Assembly (NCBI GenBank): GCA_963966185.1 | Contig: CAWZYM010000293.1 | Location: 418,001-482,000, forward strand | Source of the DNA: Rhabditoides inermis | Taxonomy: Eukaryota; Nematoda; Chromadorea; Rhabditida; Rhabditidae | Direction: 5' to 3' | Length of the DNA: 64,000 bases | In this document: positions 11,788 through 25,198 of the stretch, piece by piece | Position numbering within the stretch: position 1 is the stretch's first letter | How the letters are laid out: every line of letters starts with the position of its first letter | Notes under the pieces: generated by a model | The model's database searches: none | Told to the model about the DNA's origin: nothing | Seen by the model: only the letters and a program-made list of their open reading frames with translations | Position numbers and translations under genes: made by a program

Positions 11788-13086
11788 ATGTTCAAGATAC
11801 AACGTTTTAAACGCGAAAGTGAGAGTGCTAAAGCGTATGCTCATTTGAAATCTGCTATTGTCACTTCGTATTTTTTTGTCGCAGGACCAGCTAGAATATA
11901 AATTTGCACGAATGACCATTCCAGAAGTTTTCCCATCCTCTTCCCCATCTCTCTCTCCTCTCTATCCCCTCTCTCCCTCGCTGTCCCACCTACCGACGCT
12001 TTTGCACAGACAAACACGTTTATGATAATTTCTCTCAAGTAACTACAGCTTCTGGCAAACTGCCGCTGCGACCTTTTGGCATCAATCACAAGTAAAAATC
12101 CTGCGAAAACTGAGGATCGATCACAACGAAAATGTTCAAAATACAACGTTTCAAACGCGAAAGTGAGAGTGCTAAAGCGTATGCTCATTTGAAATCTGCC
12201 ACTGTCACTTCATATTTTTCTGTCGCAGGACCAGCTAGAATATAAATTTGCACGAATGACCATTCCGGAAGTTTTCCCATCCTCTTCTCCCTCTCTCTCC
12301 CCTTTCTCTCCCCTCTCCCCCTAGCTGTCCCACCCACCGACGCTTTTGCACAGACAAACACGTTTATGATAATTTCTCTCAAGTAACTACAGCTTCTGAC
12401 AAACTGCCGCTGCGACCTTTTGGCATCAATCACAAGTAAAAATCCTGCGAAAACTGAGGATCGATCACAACGAAAATGTTCAAAATACAACGTTTCAAAC
12501 GCGAAAGTGAGAGTGCTAAAGCGTATACTCATTTGAAATCTGCCACTGTCACTTCGTATTTTTCTGTCGCAGGACCAGCTAGAATATAAATTTGCACGAA
12601 TGACCATTCCGGAAGTTTTCCCATCCTCTTCTCCCTCTCTCTCCCCTCGCTCTCCCCTCTCTCCCTCGCTGTCCCACTCACCGACGCTTCTGCACAGACA
12701 AACACGTTTATGATAATTTCTCTCAAGTAACTACAGCTTCTGACAAACTGCCGCTGCGACCTTTTGGCATCCATCACGAGTAAAAATCATGCGGAAACTG
12801 AGGATCGATTACAACGAAAATGTTCAAGATACAACGTTTTAAACGCGAAAGTGAGAGTGCTAAAGCGTATGCTCATTTGAAATCTGCCATTGTCACTTCG
12901 TATTTTTTTGTCGCAGGACCAGCTAGAATATAAATTTGCACGAATGACCATTCCAGAAGATTTCCCATCCTCTTCCCCATCTCTCTCTCCTCTCTATCCC
13001 CTCTCTCCCTCGCTGTCCCACCTACCGACGCTTTTGCACAGACAAACACGTTTATGATAATTTCTCTCAAGTAACTACAGCTTCTG
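11788..13086 (+). repeat. Core segmental duplication, copy 1 (2064-bp offset)
   Basis: This segment of about 3.8 monomers (class order C-A-B-C) is repeated 2064 bp (six monomers) downstream. Rare shared markers include CTCTCCCCCTAGCTG near 12315, CCACTCACCGACGCTTCTGC near 12676, GGCATCCATCACGAG near 12766 and CCAGAAGATTTCCC near 12953. Similarity stops near 13087, where the next class boundary differs (TTCTGAC against TTCTGGC). Confidence 0.85.
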
Positions 13087-13851
13087 ACAAACTGCCGCTG
13101 CGACCTTTTGGCATCAATCACAAGTAAACATCCTGCGAAAACTGAGGATCGATCACAACGAAAATGTTCAAAATACAACGTTTCAAACGCGAAAGTGAGA
13201 GTGCTAAAGCGTATGCTCATTTGAAATCTGCCACTGTCACTTCATATTTTTCTGTCGCAGGACCAGCTAGAATATAAATTTGCACGAATGACCATTCCGG
13301 AAGTTTTCCCATCCTCTTCTCCCTCTCTCTCCCCTTTCTCTCCCCTCTCTCCCTAGCTGTCCCACCCACCGACGCTTTTGCACAGACAAACACGTTTATG
13401 ATAATTTCTCTCAAGTAACTACAGCTTCTGACAAACTGCCGCTGCGACCTTTTGGCATCAATCACAAGTAAAAATCCTGCGAAAACTGAGGATCGATCAC
13501 AACGAAAATGTTCAAAATACAACGTTTCAAACGCGAAAGTGAGAGTGCTAAAGCGTATACTCATTTGAAATCTGCCACTGTCACTTCGTATTTTTCTGTC
13601 GCAGGACCAGCTAGAATATAAATTTGCACGAATGACCATTCCGGAAGTTTTCCCATCCTCTTCTCCCTCTCTCTCCCCTCGCTCTCCCCTCTCTCCCTCG
13701 CTGTCCCACCCACCGACGCTTTTGCACAGACAAACACGTTTATGATAATTTCTCTCAAGTAACTACAGCTTCTGACAAACTGCCGCTGCGACCTTTTGGC
13801 ATCAATCACGAGTAAAGATCATGCGAAAACTGAGGATCGATTACAACGAAA

Positions 13852-15150
13852 ATGTTCAAGATACAACGTTTTAAACGCGAAAGTGAGAGTGCTAAAGCGT
13901 ATGCTCATTTGAAATCTGCTATTGTCACTTCGTATTTTTTTGTCGCAGGACCAGCTAGAATATAAATTTGCACGAATGACCATTCCAGAAGTTTTCCCAT
14001 CCTCTTCCCCATCTCTCTCTCCTCTCTATCCCCTCTCTCCCTCGCTGTCCCACCTACCGACGCTTTTGCACAGACAAACACGTTTATGATAATTTCTCTC
14101 AAGTAACTACAGCTTCTGGCAAACTGCCGCTGCGACCTTTTGGCATCAATCACAAGTAAAAATCCTGCGAAAACTGAGGATCGATCACAACGAAAATGTT
14201 CAAAATACAACGTTTCAAACGCGAAAGTGAGAGTGCTAAAGCGTATGCTCATTTGAAATCTGCCACTGTCACTTCATATTTTTCTGTCGCAGGACCAGCT
14301 AGAATATAAATTTGCACGAATGACCATTCCGGAAGTTTTCCCATCCTCTTCTCCCTCTCTCTCCCCTTTCTCTCCCCTCTCCCCCTAGCTGTCCCACCCA
14401 CCGACGCTTTTGCACAGACAAACACGTTTATGATAATTTCTCTCAAGTAACTACAGCTTCTGACAAACTGCCGCTGCGACCTTTTGGCATCAATCACAAG
14501 TAAAAATCCTGCGAAAACTGAGGATCGATCACAACGAAAATGTTCAAAATACAACGTTTCAAACGCGAAAGTGAGAGTGCTAAAGCGTATACTCATTTGA
14601 AATCTGCCACTGTCACTTCGTATTTTTCTGTCGCAGGACCAGCTAGAATATAAATTTGCACGAATGACCATTCCGGAAGTTTTCCCATCCTCTTCTCCCT
14701 CTCTCTCCCCTCGCTCTCCCCTCTCTCCCTCGCTGTCCCACTCACCGACGCTTCTGCACAGACAAACACGTTTATGATAATTTCTCTCAAGTAACTACAG
14801 CTTCTGACAAACTGCCGCTGCGACCTTTTGGCATCCATCACGAGTAAAAATCATGCGGAAACTGAGGATCGATTACAACGAAAATGTTCAAGATACAACG
14901 TTTTAAACGCGAAAGTGAGAGTGCTAAAGCGTATGCTCATTTGAAATCTGCCATTGTCACTTCGTATTTTTTTGTCGCAGGACCAGCTAGAATATAAATT
15001 TGCACGAATGACCATTCCAGAAGATTTCCCATCCTCTTCCCCATCTCTCTCTCCTCTCTATCCCCTCTCTCCCTCGCTGTCCCACCTACCGACGCTTTTG
15101 CACAGACAAACACGTTTATGATAATTTCTCTCAAGTAACTACAGCTTCTG
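13852..15150 (+). repeat. Core segmental duplication, copy 2 (2064-bp offset)
   Basis: Second copy of 11788-13086 with the same rare markers at the same relative positions, for example CCACTCACCGACGCTTCTGC near 14740 and CCAGAAGATTTCCC near 15016. The intervening monomers (class A, then B) lie between the copies. Confidence 0.85.
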
Positions 15151-15227
15151 GCAAACTGCCGCTGCGACCTTTTGGCATCAATCACGAGTAAAATTCATGC
15201 GAAAACTGAGGATCGATTACAACGAAA

Positions 15228-16946
15228 AAGTTCAAAATACAACGTTTCAAACGCGAAAGTGAGAGTGCTAAAGCGTATGCTCATTTGAAATCTGCCACTG
15301 TCACTTCGTATTTTTCTGTCGCAGGACCAGCTAGAATATAAATTTGCACGAATGACCATTCCGGACGTTTTCCCATCCTCTTCTCCCTCTCTCTCCCCTT
15401 TCTCTCCCCTCTCTCCCTAGCTGTCCCACCCACCGACGCTTTTGCACAGACAAACACGTTTATGATAATTTCTCTCAAGTAACTACAGCTTCTGACAAAC
15501 TGCCGTTGCGACCTTTTGGCATCAATCACGAGTAAAAATCATGCGAAAACTGAGGATCGATTACAACGAAAATGTTCAAGATACAACGTTTTAAACGCGA
15601 AAGTGAGAGTGCTAAAGCGTATGCTCATTTGAAATCTGAAACTGTCACTTCGTATTTTTCTGTCGCAGGACCAGCTAGAATATAAATTTGCACGAATGAC
15701 CATTCCGGAAGTTTTCCCATCCTCTTCCCCATCTCTCTCTCCTCTCTATCCCCTCTCTCCCTCGCTGTCCCACCTACCGACGCTTTTGCACAGACAAACA
15801 CGTTTATGATAATTTCTCTCAAGTAACTACAGCTTCTAGCAAACTGCCGCTGCGACCTTTTGGCATCAATCACGAGTAAAAATCATGCGAAAACTGAGGA
15901 TCGATTACAACGAAAATGTTCAAAATACAACGTTTCAAACGCGAAAGTGAGAGTGCTAAAGCGTATGCTCATTTGAAATCTGCCACTGTCACTTCGTATT
16001 TTTCTGTCGCAGGACCAGCTAGAATATAAATTTGCACGAATGACCATTCCGGAAGTTTTCCCATCCTCTTCTCCCTCTCTCTCCCCTTTCTCTCCCCTCT
16101 CTCCCTAGCTGTCCCACCTACCGACGCTTTTGCACAGACAAACACGTTTATGATAATTTCTCTCAAGTAACTACAGCTTCTGACAAACTGCCGCTGCGAC
16201 CTTTTGGCATCAATCACAAGTAAAAATCCTGCGAAAACTGAGGATCGATCACAACGAAAATGTTCAAAATACAACGTTTCAAACGCGAAAGTGAGAGTGC
16301 TAAAGCGTATACTCATTTGAAATCTGCCACTGTCACTTCGTATTTTTCTGTCGCAGGACCAGCTAGAATATAAATTTGCACGAATGACCATTCCGGAAGT
16401 TTTCCCATCCTCTTCTCCCTCTCTCTCCCCTCTCTCTCCCCTCTCTCCCTCGCTGTCCCACCCACCGACGCTTTTGCACAGACAAACACGTTTGTGATAA
16501 TTTCTCTCAAGTAACTACAGCTTCTGACAAACTGCCGCTGCGACCTTTTGGCATCAATCACGAGTAAAAATCATGCGAAAACTGAGGATCGATTACAACG
16601 AAAATGTTCAAGATACAACGTTTTAAACGCGAAAGTGAGAGTGCTAAAGCGTATGCTCATTTGAAATCTGCCATTGTCACTTCGTATTTTTTGTCGCAGG
16701 ACCAGCTAGAATATAAATTTGCACGAATGACCATTCCAGAAGATTTCCCATCCTCTTCCCCATCTCTCTCTCCTCTCTATCCCCTCTCTCCCTCGCTGTC
16801 CCACCTACCGACGCTTTTGCACAGACAAACACGTTTATGATAATTTCTCTCAAGTAACTACAGCTTCTGGCAAACTGCCGCTGCGACCTTTTGGCATCAA
16901 TCACGAGTAAAATTCATGCGAAAACTGAGGATCGATTACAACGAAA
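15228..16946 (+). repeat. 5-monomer HOR (1719 bp), copy 1
   Basis: Class order A, C', A, B, C. Markers are a GAAAAAGTTC start where others have GAAAATGTTC, AATCTGAAACTGTCAC in the second monomer, TTTGTGATAATTTC in the fourth, and a shortened T run plus GAAGATTTCCC in the fifth. The one-base shortfall from 5 x 344 comes from that T run. Confidence 0.88.
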
Positions 16947-18665
16947 AAGTTCAAAATACAACGTTTCAAACGCGAAAGTGAGAGTGCTAAAGCGTATGCT
17001 CATTTGAAATCTGCCACTGTCACTTCGTATTTTTCTGTCGCAGGACCAGCTAGAATATAAATTTGCACGAATGACCATTCCGGAAGTTTTCCCATCCTCT
17101 TCTCCCTCTCTCTCCCCTTTCTCTCCCCTCTCTCCCTAGCTGTCCCACCCACCGACGCTTTTGCACAGACAAACACGTTTATGATAATTTCTCTCAAGTA
17201 ACTACAGCTTCTGACAAACTGCCGTTGCGACCTTTTGGCATCAATCACGAGTAAAAATCATGCGAAAACTGAGGATCGATTACAACGAAAATGTTCAAGA
17301 TACAACGTTTTAAACGCGAAAGTGAGAGTGCTAAAGCGTATGCTCATTTGAAATCTGAAACTGTCACTTCGTATTTTTCTGTCGCAGGACCAGCTAGAAT
17401 ATAAGTTTGCACGAATGACCATTCCGGAAGTTTTCCCATCCTCTTCCCCATCTCTCTCTCCTCTCTATCCCCTCTCTCCCTCGCTGTCCCACCTACCGAC
17501 GCTTTTGCACAGACAAACACGTTTATGATAATTTCTCTCAAGTAACTACAGCTTCTAGCAAACTGCCGCTGCGACCTTTTGGCATCAATCACGAGTAAAA
17601 ATCATGCGAAAACTGAGGATCGATTACAACGAAAATGTTCAAAATACAACGTTTCAAACGCGAAAGTGAGAGTGCTAAAGCGTATGCTCATTTGAAATCT
17701 GCCACTGTCACTTCGTATTTTTCTGTCGCAGGACCAGCTAGAATATAAATTTGCACGAATGACCATTCCGGAAGTTTTCCCATCCTCTTCTCCCTCTCTC
17801 TCCCCTTTCTCTCCCCTCTCTCCCTAGCTGTCCCACCTACCGACGCTTTTGCACAGACAAACACGTTTATGATAATTTCTCTCAAGTAACTACAGCTTCT
17901 GACAAACTGCCGCTGCGACCTTTTGGCATCAATCACAAGTAAAAATCCTGCGAAAACTGAGGATCGATCACAACGAAAATGTTCAAAATACAACGTTTCA
18001 AACGCGAAAGTGAGAGTGCTAAAGCGTATACTCATTTGAAATCTGCCACTGTCACTTCGTATTTTTCTGTCGCAGGACCAGCTAGAATATAAATTCGCAC
18101 GAATGACCATTCCGGAAGTTTTCCCATCCTCTTCTCCCTCTCTCTCCCCTCTCTCTCCCCTCTCTCCCTCGCTGTCCCACCCACCGACGCTTTTGCACAG
18201 ACAAACACGTTTGTGATAATTTCTCTCAAGTAACTACAGCTTCTGACAAACTGCCGCTGCGACCTTTTGGCATCAATCACGAGTAAAAATCATGCGAAAA
18301 CTGAGGATCGATTACAACGAAAATGTTCAAGATACAACGTTTTAAACGCGAAAGTGAGAGTGCTAAAGCGTATGCTCATTTGAAATCTGCCATTGTCACT
18401 TCGTATTTTTTGTCGCAGGACCAGCTAGAATATAAATTTGCACGAATGACCATTCCAGAAGATTTCCCATCCTCTTCCCCATCTCTCTCTCCTCTCTATC
18501 CCCTCTCTCCCTCGCTGTCCCACCTACCGACGCTTTTGCACAGACAAACACGTTTATGATAATTTCTCTCAAGTAACTACAGCTTCTGGCAAACTGCCGC
18601 TGCGACCTTTTGGCATCAATCACGAGTAAAATTCATGCGAAAACTGAGGATCGATTACAACGAAA
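16947..18665 (+). repeat. 5-monomer HOR (1719 bp), copy 2
   Basis: Same five-monomer order and same rare markers as 15228-16946, shifted by exactly 1719 bp, including the GAAAAAGTTC start, the TTTGTGATAATTTC variant and the shortened T run. Only scattered substitutions separate the copies, for example ATATAAGTTTGC at about 17400. Confidence 0.88.
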
Positions 18666-21073
18666 ATGTTCAAAATACAACGTTTCAAACGCGAAAGTGA
18701 GAGTGCTAAAGCGTATGCTCATTTGAAATCTGCCACTGTCACTTCGTATTTTTCTGTCGCAGGACCAGCTAGAATATAAATTTGCACGAATGACCATTCC
18801 GGAAGTTTTCCCATCCTCTTCTCCCTCTCTCTCCCCTTTCTCTCCCCTCTCTCCCTAGCTGTCCCACCCACCGACGCTTTTGCACAGACAAACACGTTTA
18901 TGATAATTTCTCTCAAGTAACTACAGCTTCTGACAAACTGCCGTTGCGACCTTTTAGCATCAATCACGAGTAAAAATCATGCGAAAACTGAGGATCGATT
19001 ACAACGAAAATGTTCAAGATACAACGTTTTAAACGCGAAAGTGAGAGTGCTAAAGCGTATGCTCATTTGAAATCTGAAACTGTCACTTCGTATTTTTCTG
19101 TCGCAGGACCAGCTAGAATATAAATTTGCACGAATGACCATTCCGGAAGTTTACCCATCCTCTTCCCCATCTCTCTCTCCTCTCTATCCCCTCTCTCCCT
19201 CGCTGTCCCACCTACCGACGCTTTTGCACAGACAAACACGTTTATGATAATTTCTCTCAAGTAACTACAGCTTCTGGCAAACTGCCGCTGCGACCTTTTG
19301 GCATCAATCACGAGTAAAAATCATGCGAAAACTGAGGATCGATTACAACGAAAATGTTCAAAATAAAACGTTTCAAACGCGAAAGTGAGAGTGCTAAAGC
19401 GTATGCTCATTTGAAATCTGCCACTGTCACTTCGTATTTTTCTGTCGCAGGACCAGCTAGAATATAAATTTGCACGAATGACCATTCCGGAAGTTTTCCC
19501 ATCCTCTTCTCCCTCTCTCTCCCCTTTCTCTCCCCTCTCTCCCTAGCTGTCCCACCCACCGACGCTTTTGCACAGACAAACACGTTTATGATAATTTCTC
19601 TCAAGTAACTACAGCTTCTGACAAACTGCCGCTGCGACCTTTTGGCATCAATCACAAGTAAAAATCCTGCGAAAACTGAGGATCGATCACAACGAAAATG
19701 TTCAAGATACAACGTTTTAAACGCGAAAGTGAGAGTGCTAAAGCGTATGCTCATTTGAAATCTGAAACTGTCACTTCGTATTTTTCTGTCGCAGGACCAG
19801 CTAGAATATAAATTTGCACGAATGACCATTCCGGAAGTTTTCCCATCCTCTTCCCCATCTCTCTCTCCTCTCTATCCCCTCTCTCCCTCGCTGTCCCACC
19901 TACCGACGCTTTTGCACAGACAAACACGTTTATGATAATTTCTCTCAAGTAACTACAGCTTCTAGCAAACTGCCGCTGCGACCTTTTGGCATCAATCACG
20001 AGTAAAAATCATGCGAAAACTGAGGATCGATCACAACGAAAATGTTCAAGATACAACGTTTTAAACGCGAAAGTGAGAGTGCTAAAGCGTATGCTCATTT
20101 GAAATCTGAAACTGTCACTTCGTATTTTTCTGTCGCAGGACCAGCTAGAATATAAATTTGCACGAATGACCATTCCGGAAGTTTTCCCATCCTCTTCCCC
20201 ATCTCTCTCTCCTCTCTATCCCCTCTCTCCCTCGCTGTCCCACCTACCGACGCTTTTGCACAGACAAACACGTTTATGATAATTTCTCTCAAGTAACTAC
20301 AGCTTCTAGCAAACTGCCGCTGCGACCTTTTGGCATCAATCACGAGTAAAAATCATGCGAAAACTGAGGATCGATTACAACGAAAATGTTCAAAATACAA
20401 CGTTTCAAACGCGAAAGTGAGAGTGCTAAAGCGTATGCTCATTTGAAATCTGCCACTGTCACTTCGTATTTTTCTGTCGCAGGACCAGCTAGAATATAAA
20501 CTTGCACGAATGACCATTCCGGAAGTTTTCCCATCCTCTTCTCCCTCTCTCTCCCCTCTCTCACCACTCTCTCCCTCGCTGTCCCACCCACCGACGCTTT
20601 TGCACAGACAAACACGTTTGTGATAATTTCTCTCAAGTAACTACAGCTTCTGACAAACTGCCGCTGCGACCTTTTGGCATCAATCACGAGTAAAAATCAT
20701 GCGAAAACTGAGGATCGATTACAACGAAAATGTTCAAGATACAACGTTTTAAACGCGAAAGTGAGAGTGCTAAAGCGTATGCTCATTTGAAATCTGCCAT
20801 TGTCACTTCGTATTTTTTTGTCGCAGGACCAGCTAGAATATAAATTTGCACGAATGACCATTCCAGAAGATTTCCCATCCTCTTCCCCATCTCTCTCTCC
20901 TCTCTATCCCCTCTCTCCCTCGCTGTCCCACCTACCGACGCTTTTGCACAGACAAACACGTTTATGATAATTTCTCTCAAGTAACTACAGCTTCTGGCAA
21001 ACTGCCGCTGCGACCTTTTGGCATCAATCACGAGTAAAATTCATGCGAAAACTGAGGATCGATTACAACGAAA
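18666..21073 (+). repeat. 5-monomer HOR, expanded third copy (7 monomers, 2408 bp)
   Basis: The A, C' opening of the 5-mer is followed by extra A and C' monomers before the B-type with TTTGTGATAATTTC and the C-type with GAAGATTTCCC. The block is exactly 7 x 344 bp. Relative to the two upstream copies it has gained two monomers, as expected from unequal exchange in units of whole monomers. Confidence 0.8.
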
Positions 21074-24000
21074 ATGTTCAAAATACAACGTTTCAAACGC
21101 GAAAGTGAGAGTGCTAAAGCGTATGCTCATTTGAAATCTGCCACTGTCACTTCGTATTTTTCTGTCGCAGGACCAGCTAGAATATAAATTTGCACGAATG
21201 ACCATTCCGGAAGTTTTCCCATCCTCTTCTCCCTCTCTCTCCCCTTTCTCTCCCCTCTCTCCCTAGCTGTCCCACCCACCGACGCTTTTGCACAGACAAA
21301 CACGTTTATGATAATTTCTCTCAAGTAACTACAGCTTCTGACAAACTGCCGTTGCGACCTTTTGGCATCAATCACGAGTAAAAATCATGCGAAAACTGAG
21401 GATCGATTACAACGAAAATGTTCAAGATACAAAGTTTTAAACGCGAAAGTGAGAGTGCTAAAGCGTATGCTCATTTGAAATCTGAAACTGTCACTTCGTA
21501 TTTTTCTGTCGCAGGACCAGCTAGAATATAAATTTGCACGAATGACCATTCCAGAAGATTTCCCATCCTCTTCCCCATCTCTCTCTCCTCTCTATCCCCT
21601 CTCTCCCTCGCTGTCCCACCTACCGACGCTTTTGCACAGACAAACACGTTTATGATAATTTCTCTCAAGTAACTACAGCTTCTGGCAAACTGCCGCTGCG
21701 ACCTTTTGGCATCAATCACGAGTAAAATTCATGCGAAAACTGAGGATCGATTACAACGAAAATGTTCAAAATACAACGTTTCAAACGCGAAAGTGAGAGT
21801 GCTAAAGCGTATGCTCATTTGAAATCTGCCACTGTCACTTCGTATTTTTCTGTCGCAGGACCAGCTAGAATATAAATTTGCACGAATGACCATTCCGGAA
21901 GTTTTCCCATCCTCTTCTCCCTCTCTCTCCCCTTTCTCTCCCCTCTCTCCCTAGCTGTCCCACCCACCGACGCTTTTGCACAGACAAACACGTTTATGAT
22001 AATTTCTCTCAAGTAACTACAGCTTCTGACAAACTGCCGTTGCGACCTTTTGGCATCAATCACGAGTAAAAATCATGCGAAAACTGAGGATCGATTACAA
22101 CGAAAATGTTCAAGATACAAAGTTTTAAACGCGAAAGTGAGAGTGCTAAAGCGTATGCTCATTTGAAATCTGAAACTGTCACTTCGTATTTTTCTGTCGC
22201 AGGACCAGCTAGAATATAAATTTGCACGAATGACCATTCCGGAAGTTTTCCCATCCTCTTCCCCATCTCTCTCTCCTCTCTATCCCCTCTCTCCCTCGCT
22301 GTCCCACCTACCGACGCTTTTGCACAGACAAACACGTTTATGATAATTTCTCTCAAGTAACTACAGCTTCTGGCAAACTGCCGCTGCGACCTTTTGGCAT
22401 CAATCACGAGTAAAAATCATGCGAAAACTGAGGATCGATTACAACGAAAATGTTCAAAATAAAACGTTTCAAACGCGAAAGTGAGAGTGCTAAAACGTAT
22501 GCTCATTTGAAATCTGCCACTGTCACTTCGTATTTTTCTGTCGCAGGACCAGCTAGAATATAAATTTGCACGAATGACCATTCCGGAAGTTTTCCCATCC
22601 TCTTCTCCCTCTCTCTCCCCTTTCTCTCCCCTCTCTCCCTAGCTGTCCCACCCACCGACGCTTTTGCACAGACAAACACGTTTATGATAATTTCTCTCAA
22701 GTAACTACAGCTTCTGACAAACTGCCGCTGCGACCTTTTGGCATCAATCACAAGTAAAAATCCTGCGAAAACTGAGAATCGATCACAACGAAAGTGTTCA
22801 AAATACAACGTTTCAAACGCGAAAGTGAGAGTGCTAAAGCGTATACTCATTTGAAATCTGCCACTGTCACTTCGTATTTTTCTGTCGCAGGACCAGCTAG
22901 AATATAAATTTGCACGAATGACCATTCCGGAAGTTTTCCCATCCTCTTCTCCCTCTCTCCCCCCTCGCTCTCCCCTCTCTCCCTCGCTGTCCCACCCACC
23001 GACGCTTTTGCACAGACAAACACGTTTATGATAATTTCTCTCAAGTAACTACAGCTTCTGGCAAACTGCCGCTGCGACCTTTTGGCATCAATCACGAGTA
23101 AAATTCATGCGAAAACTGAGGATCGATTACAACGAAAATGTTCAAAATACAACGTTTCAAACGCGAAAGTGAGAGTGCTAAAGCGTATGCTCATTTGAAA
23201 TCTGCCACTGTCACTTCGTATTTTTCTGTCGCAGGACCAGCTAGAATATAAATTTGCACGAATGACCATTCCGGAAGTTTTCCCATCCTCTTCTCCCTCT
23301 CTCTCCCCTTTCTCTCCCCTCTCTCCCTAGCTGTCCCACCCACCGACGCTTTTGCACAGACAAACACGTTTATGATAATTTCTCTCAAGTAACTACAGCT
23401 TCTGACAAACTGCCGCTGCGACCTTTTGGCATCAATCACAAGTAAAAATCCTGCGAAAACTGAGGATCTATCACAACGAAAATGTTCAAAATACAACGTT
23501 TCAAACGCGAAAGTGAGAGTGCTAAAGCGTATGCTCATTTGAAATCTGCCACTGTCACTTCATATTTTTCTGTCGCAGGACCAGCTAGAATATAAATTTG
23601 CACGAATGACCATTCCGGAAGTTTTCCCATCCTCTTCTCCCTCTCTCTCCCCTTTCTCTCCCCTCTCTCCCTAGCTGTCCCACCCACCGACGCTTTTGCA
23701 CAGACAAACACGTTTATGATAATTTCTTTCAAGTAACTACAGCTTCTGACAAACTGCCACTGCGACCTTTTGGCATCAATCACAAGTAAAAATCCTGCGA
23801 AAACTGAGGATCGATCACAACGAAAATGTTCAAAATACAACGTTTCAAACGCGAAAGGGAGAGTGCTAAAGCGTATACTCATTTGAAATCTGCCACTGTC
23901 ACTTCGTATTTTTCTGTCGCAGGACCAGCTAGAATATAAATTTGCACGAATGACCATTCCGGAAGTTTTCCCATCCTCTTCTCCCTCTCTCTCCCCTCGC

Positions 24001-25198
24001 TCTCCCCTCTCTCCCTCGCTGTCCCACCCACCGACGCGTTTGCACAGACAAACACGTTTATGATAATTTCTCTCAAGTAACTACAGCTTCTGACAAACTG
24101 CCGCTGCGACCTTTTGGCATCAATCACGAGTAAAAATCATGCGAAAACTGAGGATCGATTACAACGAAAATGTTCAAGATACAACGTTTTAAACGCGAAA
24201 GTGAGAGTGCTAAAGCGTATGCTCATTTGAAATCTGCCATTGTCACTTCGTATTTTTTGTCGCAGGACCAGCTAGAATATAAATTTGCACGAATGACCAT
24301 TCCAGAAGTTTTCCCATCCTCTTCCCCATCTCTCTCTCCTCTCTATCCCCTCTCTCCCTCGCTGTCCCACCTACCGACGCTTTTGCACAGACAAACACGT
24401 TTATGATAATTTCTCTCAAGTAACTACAGCTTCTGGCAAACTGCCGCTGCGACCTTTTGGCATCAATCACGAGTAAAATTCATGCGAAAACTGAGGATCG
24501 ATTACAACGAAAATGTTCAAAATACAACGTTTCAAACGCGAAAGTGAGAGTGCTAAAGCGTATACTCATTTGAAATCTGCCACTGTCACTTCGTATTTTT
24601 CTGTCGCAGGACCAGCTAGAATATAAATTTGCACGAATGACCATTCCGGAAGTTTTCCCATCCTCTTCTCCCTCTCTCTCCCCTCGCTCTCCCCTCTCTC
24701 CCTCGCTGTCCCACCCACCGACGCTTTTGCACAGACAAACACGTTTATGATAATTTCTCTCAAGTAACTACAGCTTCTGACAAACTGCCGCTGCGACCTT
24801 TTGGCATCAATCACGAGTAAAAGTCATGCGAAAACTGAGGATCGATTACAACGAAAATGTTCAAGATACAACGTTTTAAACGCGAAAGTGAGAGTGCTAA
24901 AGCGTATGCTCATTTGAAATCTGCCATTGTCACTTCGTATTTTTTTGTCGCAGGACCAGCTAGAATATAAATTTGCACGAATGACCATTCCAGAAGTTTT
25001 CCCATCCTCTTCCCCATCTCTCTCTCCTCTCTATCCCCTCTCCCTCGCTGTCCCACCTACCGACGCTTTTGCACAGACAAACACGTTTATGATAATTTCT
25101 CTCAAGTAACTACAGCTTCTGACAAACTGCCGCTGCGACCTTTTGGCATCAATCACAAGTAAAAATCCTGCGAAAACTGAGGATCGATCACAACGAAA

